DNA of 64,000 bases from Providencia burhodogranariea DSM 19968 (GTDB lineage: Bacteria; Pseudomonadota; Gammaproteobacteria; Enterobacterales; Enterobacteriaceae): positions 293,426 to 357,425 of the forward strand of contig NZ_KB233224.1 in NCBI RefSeq assembly GCF_000314855.2, given 5' to 3'. The notes below the pieces were generated by a model, which was not told the DNA's origin, made no database searches, and was given only the letters and a program-made list of their open reading frames with translations. Made by a program: the position numbers and the translations under genes. Shown piece after piece: positions 36,205 through 45,033 of this stretch (the stretch's first letter is position 1; each line of letters begins with the position of its first letter).

Positions 36205-36885
36205 ATATCACTATTAATTGTATTAAAAATGTAAAAATTTGATTAATCCAGTTAAATTTTTGATATTAATTAATTAAATCGTGTATTTAAAATGATTAAT
36301 AAGAAAATAAATCGTCATTAAAAGTAAATAAATAAATTGATATAGATCATTATTAACCCGTGTGTTAGTGTATTCCTGTATCAAAGCATTAAACATTGTA
36401 ACTACGTCATAAAATTTAATACTGAAATAGCGATAAAATCTTCAGAATGTCAAAAAAACCATATATACATATAGTTATATTTATAATACCCTCCTAAATA
36501 ATCACTTCATTTACTTTTATTCTCTCATTATTTAATTAATAATTCCGTCCATACCACACAGACTGGTAAATAAAGAAAAGATACGTCGAAATAGCTTAAA
36601 GTCATACAGATTAACAAACTGCTTTTATGACCAAAATAAAATACCTTTAAAGTATTTCATTTTGTTAAGTATTGTTTCATTCTATTTTTTTGTAACCAAA
36701 GAAATGGTGGTGGATTTATATGTTTTAAGGTAAGAGAACACATTACTCACAAAGAAAACTCGTAAAACGGGTAATCTATAAATATCTTAGATTTGTTTAT
36801 TTTAAAATAATAAATTAGATTAATAATCTCTCTACCGGCGACAGGAAATTAATTTAATAGTTTAATAATTTTTCTGGTGATAAAA

Positions 36886-37137
36886 ATGAAATTTACAGAT
36901 GATATTATAAATAATGCAGCATCTTCATTTTTAAAGAAGGTAAGAAGGCAGCATGGTATCACGGAAGGTGAATTGGCAACATTATTAAAGGTTAGCCAAC
37001 AGCAAGTCTCTAGATATGAAAATGGAAAAACACAATTAACATTAGGACGAATTAATCAATACCTAGAGCTGTTTGGAATAAATTGGGAACATTTTTCTAG
37101 TGAACTAATCAAAAGCACTAAAAAGTATGAAGTATGA
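36886..37137 (+). CDS. MrpJ-like helix-turn-helix regulator of fimbriae/motility
   Basis: An 83-residue XRE/HTH_3 protein. The ATG at 36886 has GGTGA five bases upstream; a GTG nine bases earlier is in frame but unsupported. The recognition helix reads SQQQVSRYENG at about residues 40-50, the SQQQxSRYE signature of MrpJ-family regulators. In Proteus mirabilis these are encoded with fimbrial operons and repress flagellar genes when fimbriae are made. Here it precedes the major pilin gene by 126 bases, in contrast to the usual operon-end position of mrpJ. Its stop codon falls inside a heptanucleotide tandem repeat. Confidence 0.85.
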   Translation: MKFTDDIINNAASSFLKKVRRQHGITEGELATLLKVSQQQVSRYENGKTQLTLGRINQYLELFGINWEHFSSELIKSTKKYEV

Positions 37138-37157
37138 AGTATGAAGTATGAAGTATG
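37123..37157 (+). repeat. Five perfect copies of the heptanucleotide AAGTATG
   Basis: Five uninterrupted copies of AAGTATG start in the last codons of the MrpJ-like gene, include its TGA stop (37135-37137), and run 20 bases beyond. Because the unit is not a multiple of three but each frame reads the same stop early, copy-number change from two upward leaves the protein unchanged and alters only the spacing to the fimbrial gene. It is a simple-sequence repeat of the type that changes copy number by slipped-strand mispairing. Confidence 0.9.
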
Positions 37158-37263
37158 AAAATATTTAATCATATTATATGAGCAATTATAAACATACATA
37201 TGATTGTTTTTATAAAAGATTATTTTAAAGTAAAACATTATATTAAAAAACTAAGGAATATAT

Positions 37264-37821
37264 ATGAAAATCAATAATAAACTTGCTGTTTTATCATTAG
37301 TAGCATCTTCAATTATCTGTGGATCAGCTTTTGCAGCTGATGAGCCATTGCAACCAATTACAGTCAACGGCGGAAAAATCACATTTAATGGTGAAGTTAC
37401 TACTGGCGCATGTGCTGTTTCTGGTGCTGACACAGATAAACTCGTAACTTTAGATACAGTTCAAACATCAGTATTTAAAGCAGCTGATCAATTAGCAAAT
37501 GCAAAAAAACCATTTGATATCAGCTTACTTAATTGTGACACAGATACCCGTAAATCAGTTCAAATTAGCTTTAGTGGCCAGACTGTTGAAGGAAAACCAG
37601 GCTTATTAGCAAATACAGCAGGTGCAGGTTCAGCAGGTAATGTAGCATTACAATTATTTAATCCAGATGGTACTGAGTTAGAAGTTGGCGCACTAAGTTC
37701 AAAAGTTAATTTAACGACAACTACAACTATTCCATTATCTGTGGATTATAAATCTACAGCGACTAATGTTACTGCAGGTAAAGTGCAATCTGTTGCTAAC
37801 TTTATGCTAACTTATAACTAA
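37264..37821 (+). CDS. Major fimbrial subunit (FimA/MrpA-type)
   Basis: A 185-residue pilin with a signal peptide ending near residue 24 (CGSAFA). The mature start is followed by GKITFNGEVTTGACAVSG, and the second cysteine is in SLLNCDTDT; these form the pilin disulfide. It ends VANFMLTYN with the penultimate tyrosine typical of chaperone-usher subunits. It would form the rod of the fimbria on the cell surface. AAGGAA precedes the ATG. It is followed by a strong hairpin before the chaperone gene, a usual way to make major subunit exceed the assembly proteins. Confidence 0.92.
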   Translation: MKINNKLAVLSLVASSIICGSAFAADEPLQPITVNGGKITFNGEVTTGACAVSGADTDKLVTLDTVQTSVFKAADQLANAKKPFDISLLNCDTDTRKSVQISFSGQTVEGKPGLLANTAGAGSAGNVALQLFNPDGTELEVGALSSKVNLTTTTTIPLSVDYKSTATNVTAGKVQSVANFMLTYN

Positions 37822-37842
37822 TAATTAAATAGTTTATTTTTT

Positions 37843-37870
37843 AATGATTGGCCATGCTTGGCCAATCATT
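37843..37870 (+). terminator. Hairpin between major pilin and chaperone genes (attenuator type)
   Basis: Perfect 11-bp stem AATGATTGGCC / GGCCAATCATT with six-base loop, 22 bases after the pilin stop, followed by only a short ATTT. Its position suggests partial termination or protection of the pilin mRNA 3' end. Confidence 0.7.
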
Positions 37871-37890
37871 ATTTCACGGAGTATTTGCTC

Positions 37891-38574
37891 ATGTTTAAAA
37901 AAACTACATTCGCTTTAACTATATTATTAGCTTGCCAAACAGTTTATGCCGATGGCATATCACTAGGCGCTACTCGATTAATATATCCAACGGATAAAAA
38001 TCAAATTTCCTTAAAAATATACAATACAGATAAAACTGGAAATTATCTTATTCAATCATGGATCTCTGATGAAAATGATAATAAAGTATCAGATTTCTTA
38101 ATAACACCGCCGCTTTTTGTCATTAAATCAAATACAGATAATCTATTGAATATTGTATATTCTTCTGATAAAAACAATTTACCAACTGATAAGGAGAAAT
38201 TATATTATTTAAACTCTAAAGTTATTCCATCTTTATCAGAAGAAGAACAAAAAATTGATAATGCATTATTAATATCAACAACAACAAAAATCAAACTATT
38301 TGTTAGGCCTAGCGGAATTAAAGAAAGCTCTTTTGAATCATATGAAAAATTGAAATGCAGCTATGAAAACAACAAGGTTAAAATTGAAAATCCAACACCA
38401 TTTTATATGAATTTAGTTTCATTAACAATGAATGGAAAAGAAATATCTAAAGCTGAAACCATAGCACCCAACACAAGTGTATATTTAAATACAAATGAAA
38501 AAAATAATGGATTAACGTTTAATTTCATTAATGATTATGGTGTTCAGATAAAAAATAAGCAATGTAAATTATAA
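37891..38574 (+). CDS. Periplasmic fimbrial chaperone (first copy)
   Basis: A 227-residue PapD-like chaperone from the ATG at 37891 with GGAG nine bases upstream. Signal peptide ends at VYA (about 20). The first domain has GATRLIYPTDKNQISLKIYN and the subunit-binding strand FLITPPLFVIKSNTDNLLNIVY; KIKLFVRP ends domain one. It holds pilins in the periplasm by donor-strand complementation and hands them to the usher. The second domain is short and lysine- and asparagine-rich, in keeping with the AT-rich locus. A second chaperone lies at 42135. Confidence 0.9.
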   Translation: MFKKTTFALTILLACQTVYADGISLGATRLIYPTDKNQISLKIYNTDKTGNYLIQSWISDENDNKVSDFLITPPLFVIKSNTDNLLNIVYSSDKNNLPTDKEKLYYLNSKVIPSLSEEEQKIDNALLISTTTKIKLFVRPSGIKESSFESYEKLKCSYENNKVKIENPTPFYMNLVSLTMNGKEISKAETIAPNTSVYLNTNEKNNGLTFNFINDYGVQIKNKQCKL

Positions 38575-38594
38575 TTAATTTTGGAAGTATTTCT

Positions 38595-41087
38595 ATGCGA
38601 TCAATGAAAAAACTTTTACTCGTAAGTTTATTGTTAAATTTAAATGAATCATATTCGCAAGATTACTTCAACCCTTTATTCTTAGGCGAAGATGTTGCAT
38701 CTATTGAAGATTTATCTTATATATCATCAGGGAATAATATTGCACCTGGCAAATACTTATTATATGTTTATGTCGGTGAAAGTTACATCAGCAATACCAA
38801 TATAGAATTTATAGAAAATAAAGAAGAAAAAAAAGTTAATGCATGTTTTACAAGTAATATCATTGACTCAATACCATTCATTAATGATATAAAGAATAAA
38901 ATCAATTCAGAAATTAAAGATTCAAATGAATGCATTGACATTAGTAAATATATCAATGATTTTAGCTATGATGTCGATTTGTCTAAATTAACATTAAAGC
39001 TATCCATACCTCAAATATATCTAAAATCAATAAGATCAACATTGGCTAATGAAAGTGATTGGGATGATGGAATTTCAGCTTTAATGATGAATTATAGATT
39101 TAATGGATCGTTTTCAAAGAATAAAGATATGGATGACTATTCTTCTTCATTCATAAACTTAACCAATAGATTAAATATTGGTCCATGGCGGTTATTTTCA
39201 AATTCATATTATAACCAAAGTAAAATGGGTTCTACTACAAATCATGATTTTAAGTCTAATAACACTTATATATCAAGAAATTTTAATTCAATCAAAAGTA
39301 CTCTTATAGCTGGACAAAATGTTTTAGGTTCTATCTTATTTGATTCAAATCCATACATTGGAATTACATTAGCTACAGCTAATGAAATGCTACCAGATAG
39401 CGAAAGAGGATATAGTCCAACAATTAAAGGTATAGCTGAATCTCGTTCAAAAATCACAATTAAGCAGAATGGAAATATTCTATATCAAGAATATATAAAT
39501 CCAGGCCCTTATAATATTGATAACTTGAACTCGGTCGGCACCAGCGGTGATTATGAAGTAGAATTAACCTCTGCTGAAGGTACAGTGACTAAATATATTG
39601 TACCTTATTCATCTTTACCAAATCTACTTCGTAAAGGCAGCTATAATTATTCTGTATCGTTAGGCCAACTTGATATTGATTCTGCTAAAAAAAATAAATT
39701 TATTCAAGGATCACTCGCAATAGGTTTAGCGCTAGATACTACTCTATACGCGGGTTATCAAATTGCAAATGAATATACTGCGACAGGTTTAGGAGTAGGT
39801 AAAGATATCGGAAGATTTGGTGCATTATCAGTAGATGCTATTTATGCTCAAGCTAAAATTGATAATAACACCTATAATGGGCAATCTTATAGAATATTAT
39901 TTGCTAAATCATTTAGCGATACGGGAACTAATATCCAATTAACTGGATATAGATATTCAACCTCTGATTATTATACTTTTAGTGAAGCTAACTATAGAAA
40001 TAGTCATAATAGTGATATTAATGATCCTTCATATTATTCTTATTATAGTGGAAGGAAAAAGAATAGCTTTCAAGTTAACGTAGCACAAAGCTTAGGTGAT
40101 TTAGGTCAATTATATGTATGGGGTAATATAGACTCATATTGGGGATCCGACTCAAAATCTAAAAACATACAAATTGGTTGGAATAAAACATTTAAAGAGT
40201 TAAATAACATAATGGTTTCCGCCAGTTATAATAAAAATACTTATAGTGGAAACACTGACAATATATTTTACTTATCATTATCTATGCCTTTATCAAATGG
40301 TATGGATAATAATAGAATGTACTTATCAAATAGCACTACATATACAGATTCAAAATATAATAATTTAACTAGCTTATATGGAAATGCATTAGATAATAGA
40401 TTGAATTACAATATATATCAAACTGTTAATAACAATAACGTTAATGAGCAATCTAATTTAAACTTACGTTATAAGGCTAATGTTGCTGAATTTAATGCCG
40501 GAACAACGTATTCTTCAAAATCAACAGAATTTGATTATGGTATGGCCGGTGCAGTATTGGTTCACTCCGGAGGAGTTATTTTCTCAAGAGAAGCAAATGA
40601 TACTGCAATATTAATTGAAGCTAAAGGTGCTGCAGGCGCCCAAATTGATAAAAATGGTGATAACATTACTATTAGTAATAATGGTTATGCACTTATTCCC
40701 TATGCAACAGCCTATCATTATAATGATATCGGACTATCACCAGATAGTTTTGGTGTAGGTTATGATATTGATAGCAAAATAATAAAAGTGGCACCTACTA
40801 GAGGTGCTATTAGTAAAGTTGTTTTTGATGTCCGTAGAGGATATAACTTTTTAGTATCAGTTACATATCAAGGAAAACCTATTAAGTTTGGTACATTAGT
40901 TATTAATAATTCAGATCAAACAACATCAATAGCGAACGATGATAGTACTGTTTATCTAACAGGCGTTAAAAGTAATTCAAGTTACTCCATAAAAATTAAT
41001 AGTGATACAACCTGTGATTTTTCAATTAATTATGATGATAACGCAGAAATGAAAAATATTAATAAAATCAATGCAGTCTGCAAATAA
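38595..41087 (+). CDS. Outer-membrane fimbrial usher
   Basis: An 830-residue usher, in the usual 800-870 range, with signal peptide MRSMKKLLLVSLLLNLNESYS. The N-terminal chaperone-binding domain (YFNPLFLGEDVASIEDLSYI), a large beta-barrel, the plug/middle domain around ARGYSPTIKGIAESRSKITI-like text, the GPYNIDNLNSVGTSGDYEVE segment and C-terminal domains (VPYSSLPNLLRKG, later PTRGAISKVVFDVRRGYN) are all recognisable. It is the pore through which subunits are assembled and exported. Very high asparagine, lysine and tyrosine content reflects the AT-rich DNA. GGAAG precedes the ATG. Confidence 0.93.
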   Translation: MRSMKKLLLVSLLLNLNESYSQDYFNPLFLGEDVASIEDLSYISSGNNIAPGKYLLYVYVGESYISNTNIEFIENKEEKKVNACFTSNIIDSIPFINDIKNKINSEIKDSNECIDISKYINDFSYDVDLSKLTLKLSIPQIYLKSIRSTLANESDWDDGISALMMNYRFNGSFSKNKDMDDYSSSFINLTNRLNIGPWRLFSNSYYNQSKMGSTTNHDFKSNNTYISRNFNSIKSTLIAGQNVLGSILFDSNPYIGITLATANEMLPDSERGYSPTIKGIAESRSKITIKQNGNILYQEYINPGPYNIDNLNSVGTSGDYEVELTSAEGTVTKYIVPYSSLPNLLRKGSYNYSVSLGQLDIDSAKKNKFIQGSLAIGLALDTTLYAGYQIANEYTATGLGVGKDIGRFGALSVDAIYAQAKIDNNTYNGQSYRILFAKSFSDTGTNIQLTGYRYSTSDYYTFSEANYRNSHNSDINDPSYYSYYSGRKKNSFQVNVAQSLGDLGQLYVWGNIDSYWGSDSKSKNIQIGWNKTFKELNNIMVSASYNKNTYSGNTDNIFYLSLSMPLSNGMDNNRMYLSNSTTYTDSKYNNLTSLYGNALDNRLNYNIYQTVNNNNVNEQSNLNLRYKANVAEFNAGTTYSSKSTEFDYGMAGAVLVHSGGVIFSREANDTAILIEAKGAAGAQIDKNGDNITISNNGYALIPYATAYHYNDIGLSPDSFGVGYDIDSKIIKVAPTRGAISKVVFDVRRGYNFLVSVTYQGKPIKFGTLVINNSDQTTSIANDDSTVYLTGVKSNSSYSIKINSDTTCDFSINYDDNAEMKNINKINAVCK

Positions 41088-41100
41088 CAGGATATATTAA

Positions 41101-41628
41101 ATGAAGCCTATATGTAGCCTTATATTCACGACTCTATTAAGTTTTAATACTTTTGCATCTGATGTAACTGTTTATATTAATGGCGGTATATTAACACAAA
41201 GTTGTAATGTCTCGAGCAATGACTTGATTAAAAATGTTGTGTTTGATGACTTAAATCCAAAAGATTTTACAACTATTGGATCTGTGAGCGAATTTCAACC
41301 AGTGACCATTCATTTAGAAAATTGTACTGGTCATGTTAATAATATGTCGTATCAGTTTTCAGGTGAAGCAGATGAGCTTGATTCTACTTTATTAAAAGTA
41401 TTAGGCCAGCCTAATAATACTAGAAATATAACCGCTAGTGGATTAGCTATTGAAATTGCAAATGAAAACAAACAAAAAATAAATTTAAATACAAAAATAA
41501 CATTAAATGAAATCATAAATAGTAAAACGTATGATTTGATATTTAATTTAAGATACAAATCCACTCAAAAAGATATTGGCTCTGGTGATGCATCTTCATT
41601 ACTTTATCTGGATATATATTATGAATAA
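41101..41628 (+). CDS. Minor fimbrial subunit
   Basis: A 175-residue pilin-like protein with a signal peptide (LIFTTLLSFNTFA). The paired cysteines are in TQSCNVSS and LENCTGHV, and the ending LLYLDIYYE has the penultimate tyrosine motif. The N-terminal donor strand DVTVYINGGILTQ is typical of minor fimbrial subunits. Probably an adaptor or terminator of the fimbria. It starts 13 bases after the usher, and its end overlaps the next pilin gene by eight bases. Confidence 0.85.
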   Translation: MKPICSLIFTTLLSFNTFASDVTVYINGGILTQSCNVSSNDLIKNVVFDDLNPKDFTTIGSVSEFQPVTIHLENCTGHVNNMSYQFSGEADELDSTLLKVLGQPNNTRNITASGLAIEIANENKQKINLNTKITLNEIINSKTYDLIFNLRYKSTQKDIGSGDASSLLYLDIYYE

Positions 41629-42142
41629 AGTCATCATAAACTTGTTTTTTTTACTTATTTTCATTTCAAATGTAAGTTATAGTGAACGAGTTAAAATAAA
41701 TATATCTGCTAACGTTATTGAAAGAAGTTGCACTATTTCTAGTAGTTCATCTAACTTTTCAGTAAAGTTGGACACTGGTGATTTAAGAGGAAAAAAAATC
41801 GGTATGCCATTTACTGAGACTCCATTTTCAATATCATTAGAATCATGCCCTGATAATTTATCATCTGCACATATTAAATTTACTGGCGAATCTGATTTAG
41901 TAATGAATAATTTACTAGCAAATCTTAACGAAACCGATTCTGGTGCAAAAGGAATTGCAATTGGTTTATATGACAGTAACAATAGCAATATAAATATCCA
42001 GAATAATTTAAATTCTATTACTATTGACCATAACCTACAAAGTAATATTTTTAAATTTTATGCTTACTATGTAAAAACGAGTGATAAGTACTCTGCTGGA
42101 AAAATAATAAGTATTGCCAATTTCGAGCTAACTTATGATTAA
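41621..42142 (+). CDS. Minor fimbrial subunit (second)
   Basis: A 173-residue pilin starting at the ATG at 41621; a longer reading back to 41576 would lie inside the previous gene and lose the signal peptide. Signal peptide (INLFFLLIFISNVSYS), donor strand RVKINISANVIERSC with first cysteine, second cysteine in LESCPDN, and C terminus IANFELTYD match chaperone-usher subunits. Overlaps both neighbours by eight bases, so translation is coupled. Confidence 0.86.
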   Translation: MNKVIINLFFLLIFISNVSYSERVKINISANVIERSCTISSSSSNFSVKLDTGDLRGKKIGMPFTETPFSISLESCPDNLSSAHIKFTGESDLVMNNLLANLNETDSGAKGIAIGLYDSNNSNINIQNNLNSITIDHNLQSNIFKFYAYYVKTSDKYSAGKIISIANFELTYD

Positions 42143-42779
42143 TAAAATATTAACTTTTATATTACTTTTATGTGTTTCTACCACTAGCTTAGCTGGAATA
42201 ACGATAGTAGGAACACGGTTTATAATAGACAATGAAAAAAAATCTATTAATATAAAAATAATCAATGATAATGAAAATGATTATTTAATTAAAAGTAATA
42301 TTAGTGATAACAATTTCATTGTTTCACCACCATTGTTTATGCTCCCTAAAAATAGTAGTAATATAGTAACAATAATACCTACTGATGTCATTAACAGCAA
42401 TCAAGATAGTTTATTAGATTTAACTATTACTGCAATTCCAAAATCGGAAGTAAATAATGGAAACAGCAACATTTCATTAGCTGTAAGATCACATTTCAAA
42501 GTCATTTATAGACATAACAAATTAACGGAAAATGAGTATTCAAAATTAAAAATAATTAGGTATAATAATGATTTTTATTTAGAAAATAAATCAAATTTTG
42601 TATTTACAATTTCAACATCAATTAATGAAAATTATAAAAATGAAAAAATAAAAAACATTTCACCAGCACAAAAGATAATACTAGATAATTGTAGTGCAAT
42701 GGATAAATGCAACATATGGGTTAACATCTATAATGATTACAATGATGTAATTAAAAAAATAAATTTATCTTATAATTAA
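42135..42779 (+). CDS. Periplasmic fimbrial chaperone (second copy)
   Basis: A 214-residue PapD-like chaperone with a signal peptide (LTFILLLCVSTTSLA). It shows GTRFIIDNEKKSINIKIIN, the strand FIVSPPLFMLPKNSSNIVTII and AVRSHFKVIYRH closing domain one. The two cysteines at the C terminus (DNCSAMDKCNIW) are a feature of some chaperones. It is divergent from the first chaperone, so it likely serves a subset of subunits, possibly the adhesin encoded next. Overlaps the previous pilin gene by eight bases. Confidence 0.86.
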   Translation: MINKILTFILLLCVSTTSLAGITIVGTRFIIDNEKKSINIKIINDNENDYLIKSNISDNNFIVSPPLFMLPKNSSNIVTIIPTDVINSNQDSLLDLTITAIPKSEVNNGNSNISLAVRSHFKVIYRHNKLTENEYSKLKIIRYNNDFYLENKSNFVFTISTSINENYKNEKIKNISPAQKIILDNCSAMDKCNIWVNIYNDYNDVIKKINLSYN

Positions 42780-42794
42780 AATCAGGTTATTATT

Positions 42795-43880
42795 ATGAAA
42801 TCATTTAAAAATAAATCATTAGTGTTCATTTTATTATTTTCTCAATTTCCATCAGCATATTCCATTACAGAAAGTTCAATTTATGTCAATATTAATGATA
42901 TTTTTATTTCTGGCCCGGCAGATAGAACGTCATATGGCACTGTTATTGCTAATTCAGGTTTATGGTCGGGTAAACTATGTAATAGTAGAGAGTTAGATTA
43001 CACACTTGCTAGTATTAGTTATGAACCAACGTTGAAATGGACAGGAAATACATATCAAGCAACGCCATCTCATCCAACAATTTATTTATATGATTCAGGT
43101 ATTTCAGGGTTATCTATCGTTCCTAAGGGTGGATCTAGCTCTTTTAATGCTGAATTATCCCCAGTATATCCAGGGCAGGATCTAATCTCTCTGGCACCAC
43201 AAAGAAAGATTGCTTGGAAAGGGTCTAAAGGTAATGATGATAGGGTTAATAATCCTATTCCTTTATCATCTGCTGCCTATATTTATAAAGGTCCTGATAG
43301 ACTGGTAGGCCAAACTGTTATTCCTCAGCAAGTTATTTCTAGGTATACCTGTTATGATCCAAGTGGTGTTCCACAAGAAATTACAAATGTAGTATTAAAA
43401 CAGGTAATAATTAATGGCTCTGTAGATACTTGTACTCCGACCAGCAAGGAAGCCTTCATTGAGATGGATAAAATCCCTATTGGTTCTATTGAAAATGCGG
43501 ACGCATCAAGTCTTATAGGTACAAAACAATCTACTTTTTCGCTACTTTGTGACCCTAATGTTACTGTATACTTTTCAGTCGTTGATTTATTTGACAAAAC
43601 AAATAGAACTCAGATATCGTCATTAACTGATGAATCCACTGCTTCTGGCGTTGGATTTGCTATTACATACCCAGTAGGCCAAAAACTATCATTCGGGCCA
43701 GATGGTTCTGCTGCGGATATACCGGGCCAAGAAAAAAAATTAATACGCCGTGCAGGTAATGCGGCTGCAAACAACCCAGTGAGCGTTGATCTTGGATTTA
43801 GCTATGTGCGAAAACCTGAAGAAACAATAAAAGCAGGTACCGCTAAATCAATGATTGGTATAACTTACTCTTATCAATGA
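42795..43880 (+). CDS. Fimbrial tip adhesin
   Basis: A 361-residue secreted protein with signal peptide (FILLFSQFPSAYS). It is about twice the length of the pilins. The first half (about 25-215) is likely a receptor-binding domain with glycine, serine and aromatic residues (GISGLSIVPKGGSSS). The second half begins near TCTPTSKEAFIEMDKIPIGS and ends FSYVRKPEETIKAGTAKSMI then YSYQ, a pilin domain with cysteines at VDTCTPT and LLCDPN. This two-domain layout is that of tip adhesins such as MrpH or FimH. The receptor is unknown. It is the last gene of the operon. Confidence 0.85.
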   Translation: MKSFKNKSLVFILLFSQFPSAYSITESSIYVNINDIFISGPADRTSYGTVIANSGLWSGKLCNSRELDYTLASISYEPTLKWTGNTYQATPSHPTIYLYDSGISGLSIVPKGGSSSFNAELSPVYPGQDLISLAPQRKIAWKGSKGNDDRVNNPIPLSSAAYIYKGPDRLVGQTVIPQQVISRYTCYDPSGVPQEITNVVLKQVIINGSVDTCTPTSKEAFIEMDKIPIGSIENADASSLIGTKQSTFSLLCDPNVTVYFSVVDLFDKTNRTQISSLTDESTASGVGFAITYPVGQKLSFGPDGSAADIPGQEKKLIRRAGNAAANNPVSVDLGFSYVRKPEETIKAGTAKSMIGITYSYQ

Positions 43881-44100
43881 TTGAATGAATGACAATAATA
43901 AAATAGCTTCGCTTTAAATAATTATGACGTTTATTTTATAATTACACATAACTTCTCAATAAACTCTCTATGCCTAGCTAAATCACTCATTATTTAACTA
44001 GCTGAGAGTTTAATGATTTTCACGTTGAATATATTTTTTAATTTTTTATACGATTTAAGAATAATATCTCCCTGCTTCAAACCTACATACTAGAAGACAA

Positions 44101-45033
44101 CTAACTAATCGGTTTAAGAATATCACTATAAAGATGAGTTAAAATTCCGTTATCCATAAATTCTTTTCGGATCCATTGAGTGACAAGCCCGACAGCCGAA
44201 TGCTGTGTCGCTAATAATAAATGGGAATCTTGTCTTGGATTTTGAATTTTTTTCGTGACTAATAAGCCATTTTTTTCATGCTCTTTCGCCATATAATCAG
44301 GCAAAAAACCAATCCCTTCCCCTAATATCTGACACTGGCACTTAGTATTAAAATCAGGAACTTGGATAGCTTCTTGACCATGTAATAGCCAGCCAACTCG
44401 TTTATTAATAGTATGCGCAGTATCTTCCACCATAATGTTGGGATATAAACGTAATTGGCTTTCTGCGATCGGCTCTGGCATTAGCGCTAAAGGGTGGGTA
44501 GGTGCAATGGCAAATTCCCAATGAATAGCACCAATTTCAGTATAATCGATCCCACCGCCATCCATTAAAGTTCCGGGAGCACCTATCGCAACATCCGACA
44601 CATTATTGATAATTGCATCCCATACCCCGTTATATACTTCAGTCGTCACGGTAATCTGGCAGGTGGGAAATTGCTTTTTGAGTATTTGTAGCAATTTTGC
44701 GGTGTGGTATGGGGTATACAATAGCTGGTTAATACAAATACGCACTCTTGCCTCAATCCCTTGCTCAATAGAGTAAATACTTTTTTTGATTAAATGAAAG
44801 TTATTGAGCAAATCTGTCGCTTTGCGATAAAAGTAGTAACCAGCCTCCGTTAGCTCCATATTTCGCGTATCACGAATAAATAACGCCACATCTAAATAGG
44901 TTTCTATACGTTTGATTGTATAACTGACCGCGGATGTTGTTATCCCCAATTCTTCTGCCGCTTTACTAAAACTCGCAAATTTAGCGGCTGTTGTATAAGT
45001 GAGCAAGTTTTCTTCTGTAAAAATTGAGTGCAT
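44101..45033 (-). CDS. yahB: LysR-family regulator YahB
   Basis: A 310-residue LysR regulator, the same length as E. coli YahB and matching it along its length: IFTEENLLTYTTAAKFASFS, KAAEELGITTSAVSYTIKR, GIEARVRICINQLLYTPYHT, QFPTCQITVTTEVYNGVWDA, MVEDTAHTINKRVGWLLHGQ and QCQILGEGIGFLPDYMAKE. The HTH is at about 18-37 and the co-inducer domain at 90-300. It resembles AllS, the allantoin regulator, more than generic LysR proteins. Divergently transcribed from yahD, it probably controls the yahD-J cluster. The co-inducer is unknown. Confidence 0.9.
   Translation of the reverse strand: MHSIFTEENLLTYTTAAKFASFSKAAEELGITTSAVSYTIKRIETYLDVALFIRDTRNMELTEAGYYFYRKATDLLNNFHLIKKSIYSIEQGIEARVRICINQLLYTPYHTAKLLQILKKQFPTCQITVTTEVYNGVWDAIINNVSDVAIGAPGTLMDGGGIDYTEIGAIHWEFAIAPTHPLALMPEPIAESQLRLYPNIMVEDTAHTINKRVGWLLHGQEAIQVPDFNTKCQCQILGEGIGFLPDYMAKEHEKNGLLVTKKIQNPRQDSHLLLATQHSAVGLVTQWIRKEFMDNGILTHLYSDILKPIS

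Larger units (their letters stand above)
35623..36885. other. Long AT-rich gap upstream of the fimbrial locus
   Basis: About 1.26 kb without a convincing gene. It holds a 15-bp hairpin (35741-35776) and a terminator-like hairpin (36170-36204), both listed separately. The remainder is very AT-rich and should carry the fimbrial promoter. I looked for long inverted repeats flanking a promoter, as in the invertible mrp element of Proteus, and found none that could be supported by eye; no recombinase gene is adjacent. Confidence 0.4.

Noticed and set aside
35823-36885. Invertible promoter element as in the Proteus mrp operon
   Set aside because: No long inverted repeats flanking a promoter were found by eye, and no mrpI/fimB-like recombinase gene is adjacent in the window.
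37135-37157. Tandem repeat as a coding phase-variation switch of the regulator protein
   Set aside because: The reading frame meets the same TGA after the second unit, so copy-number change from two units upward cannot alter the protein; only spacing effects remain.
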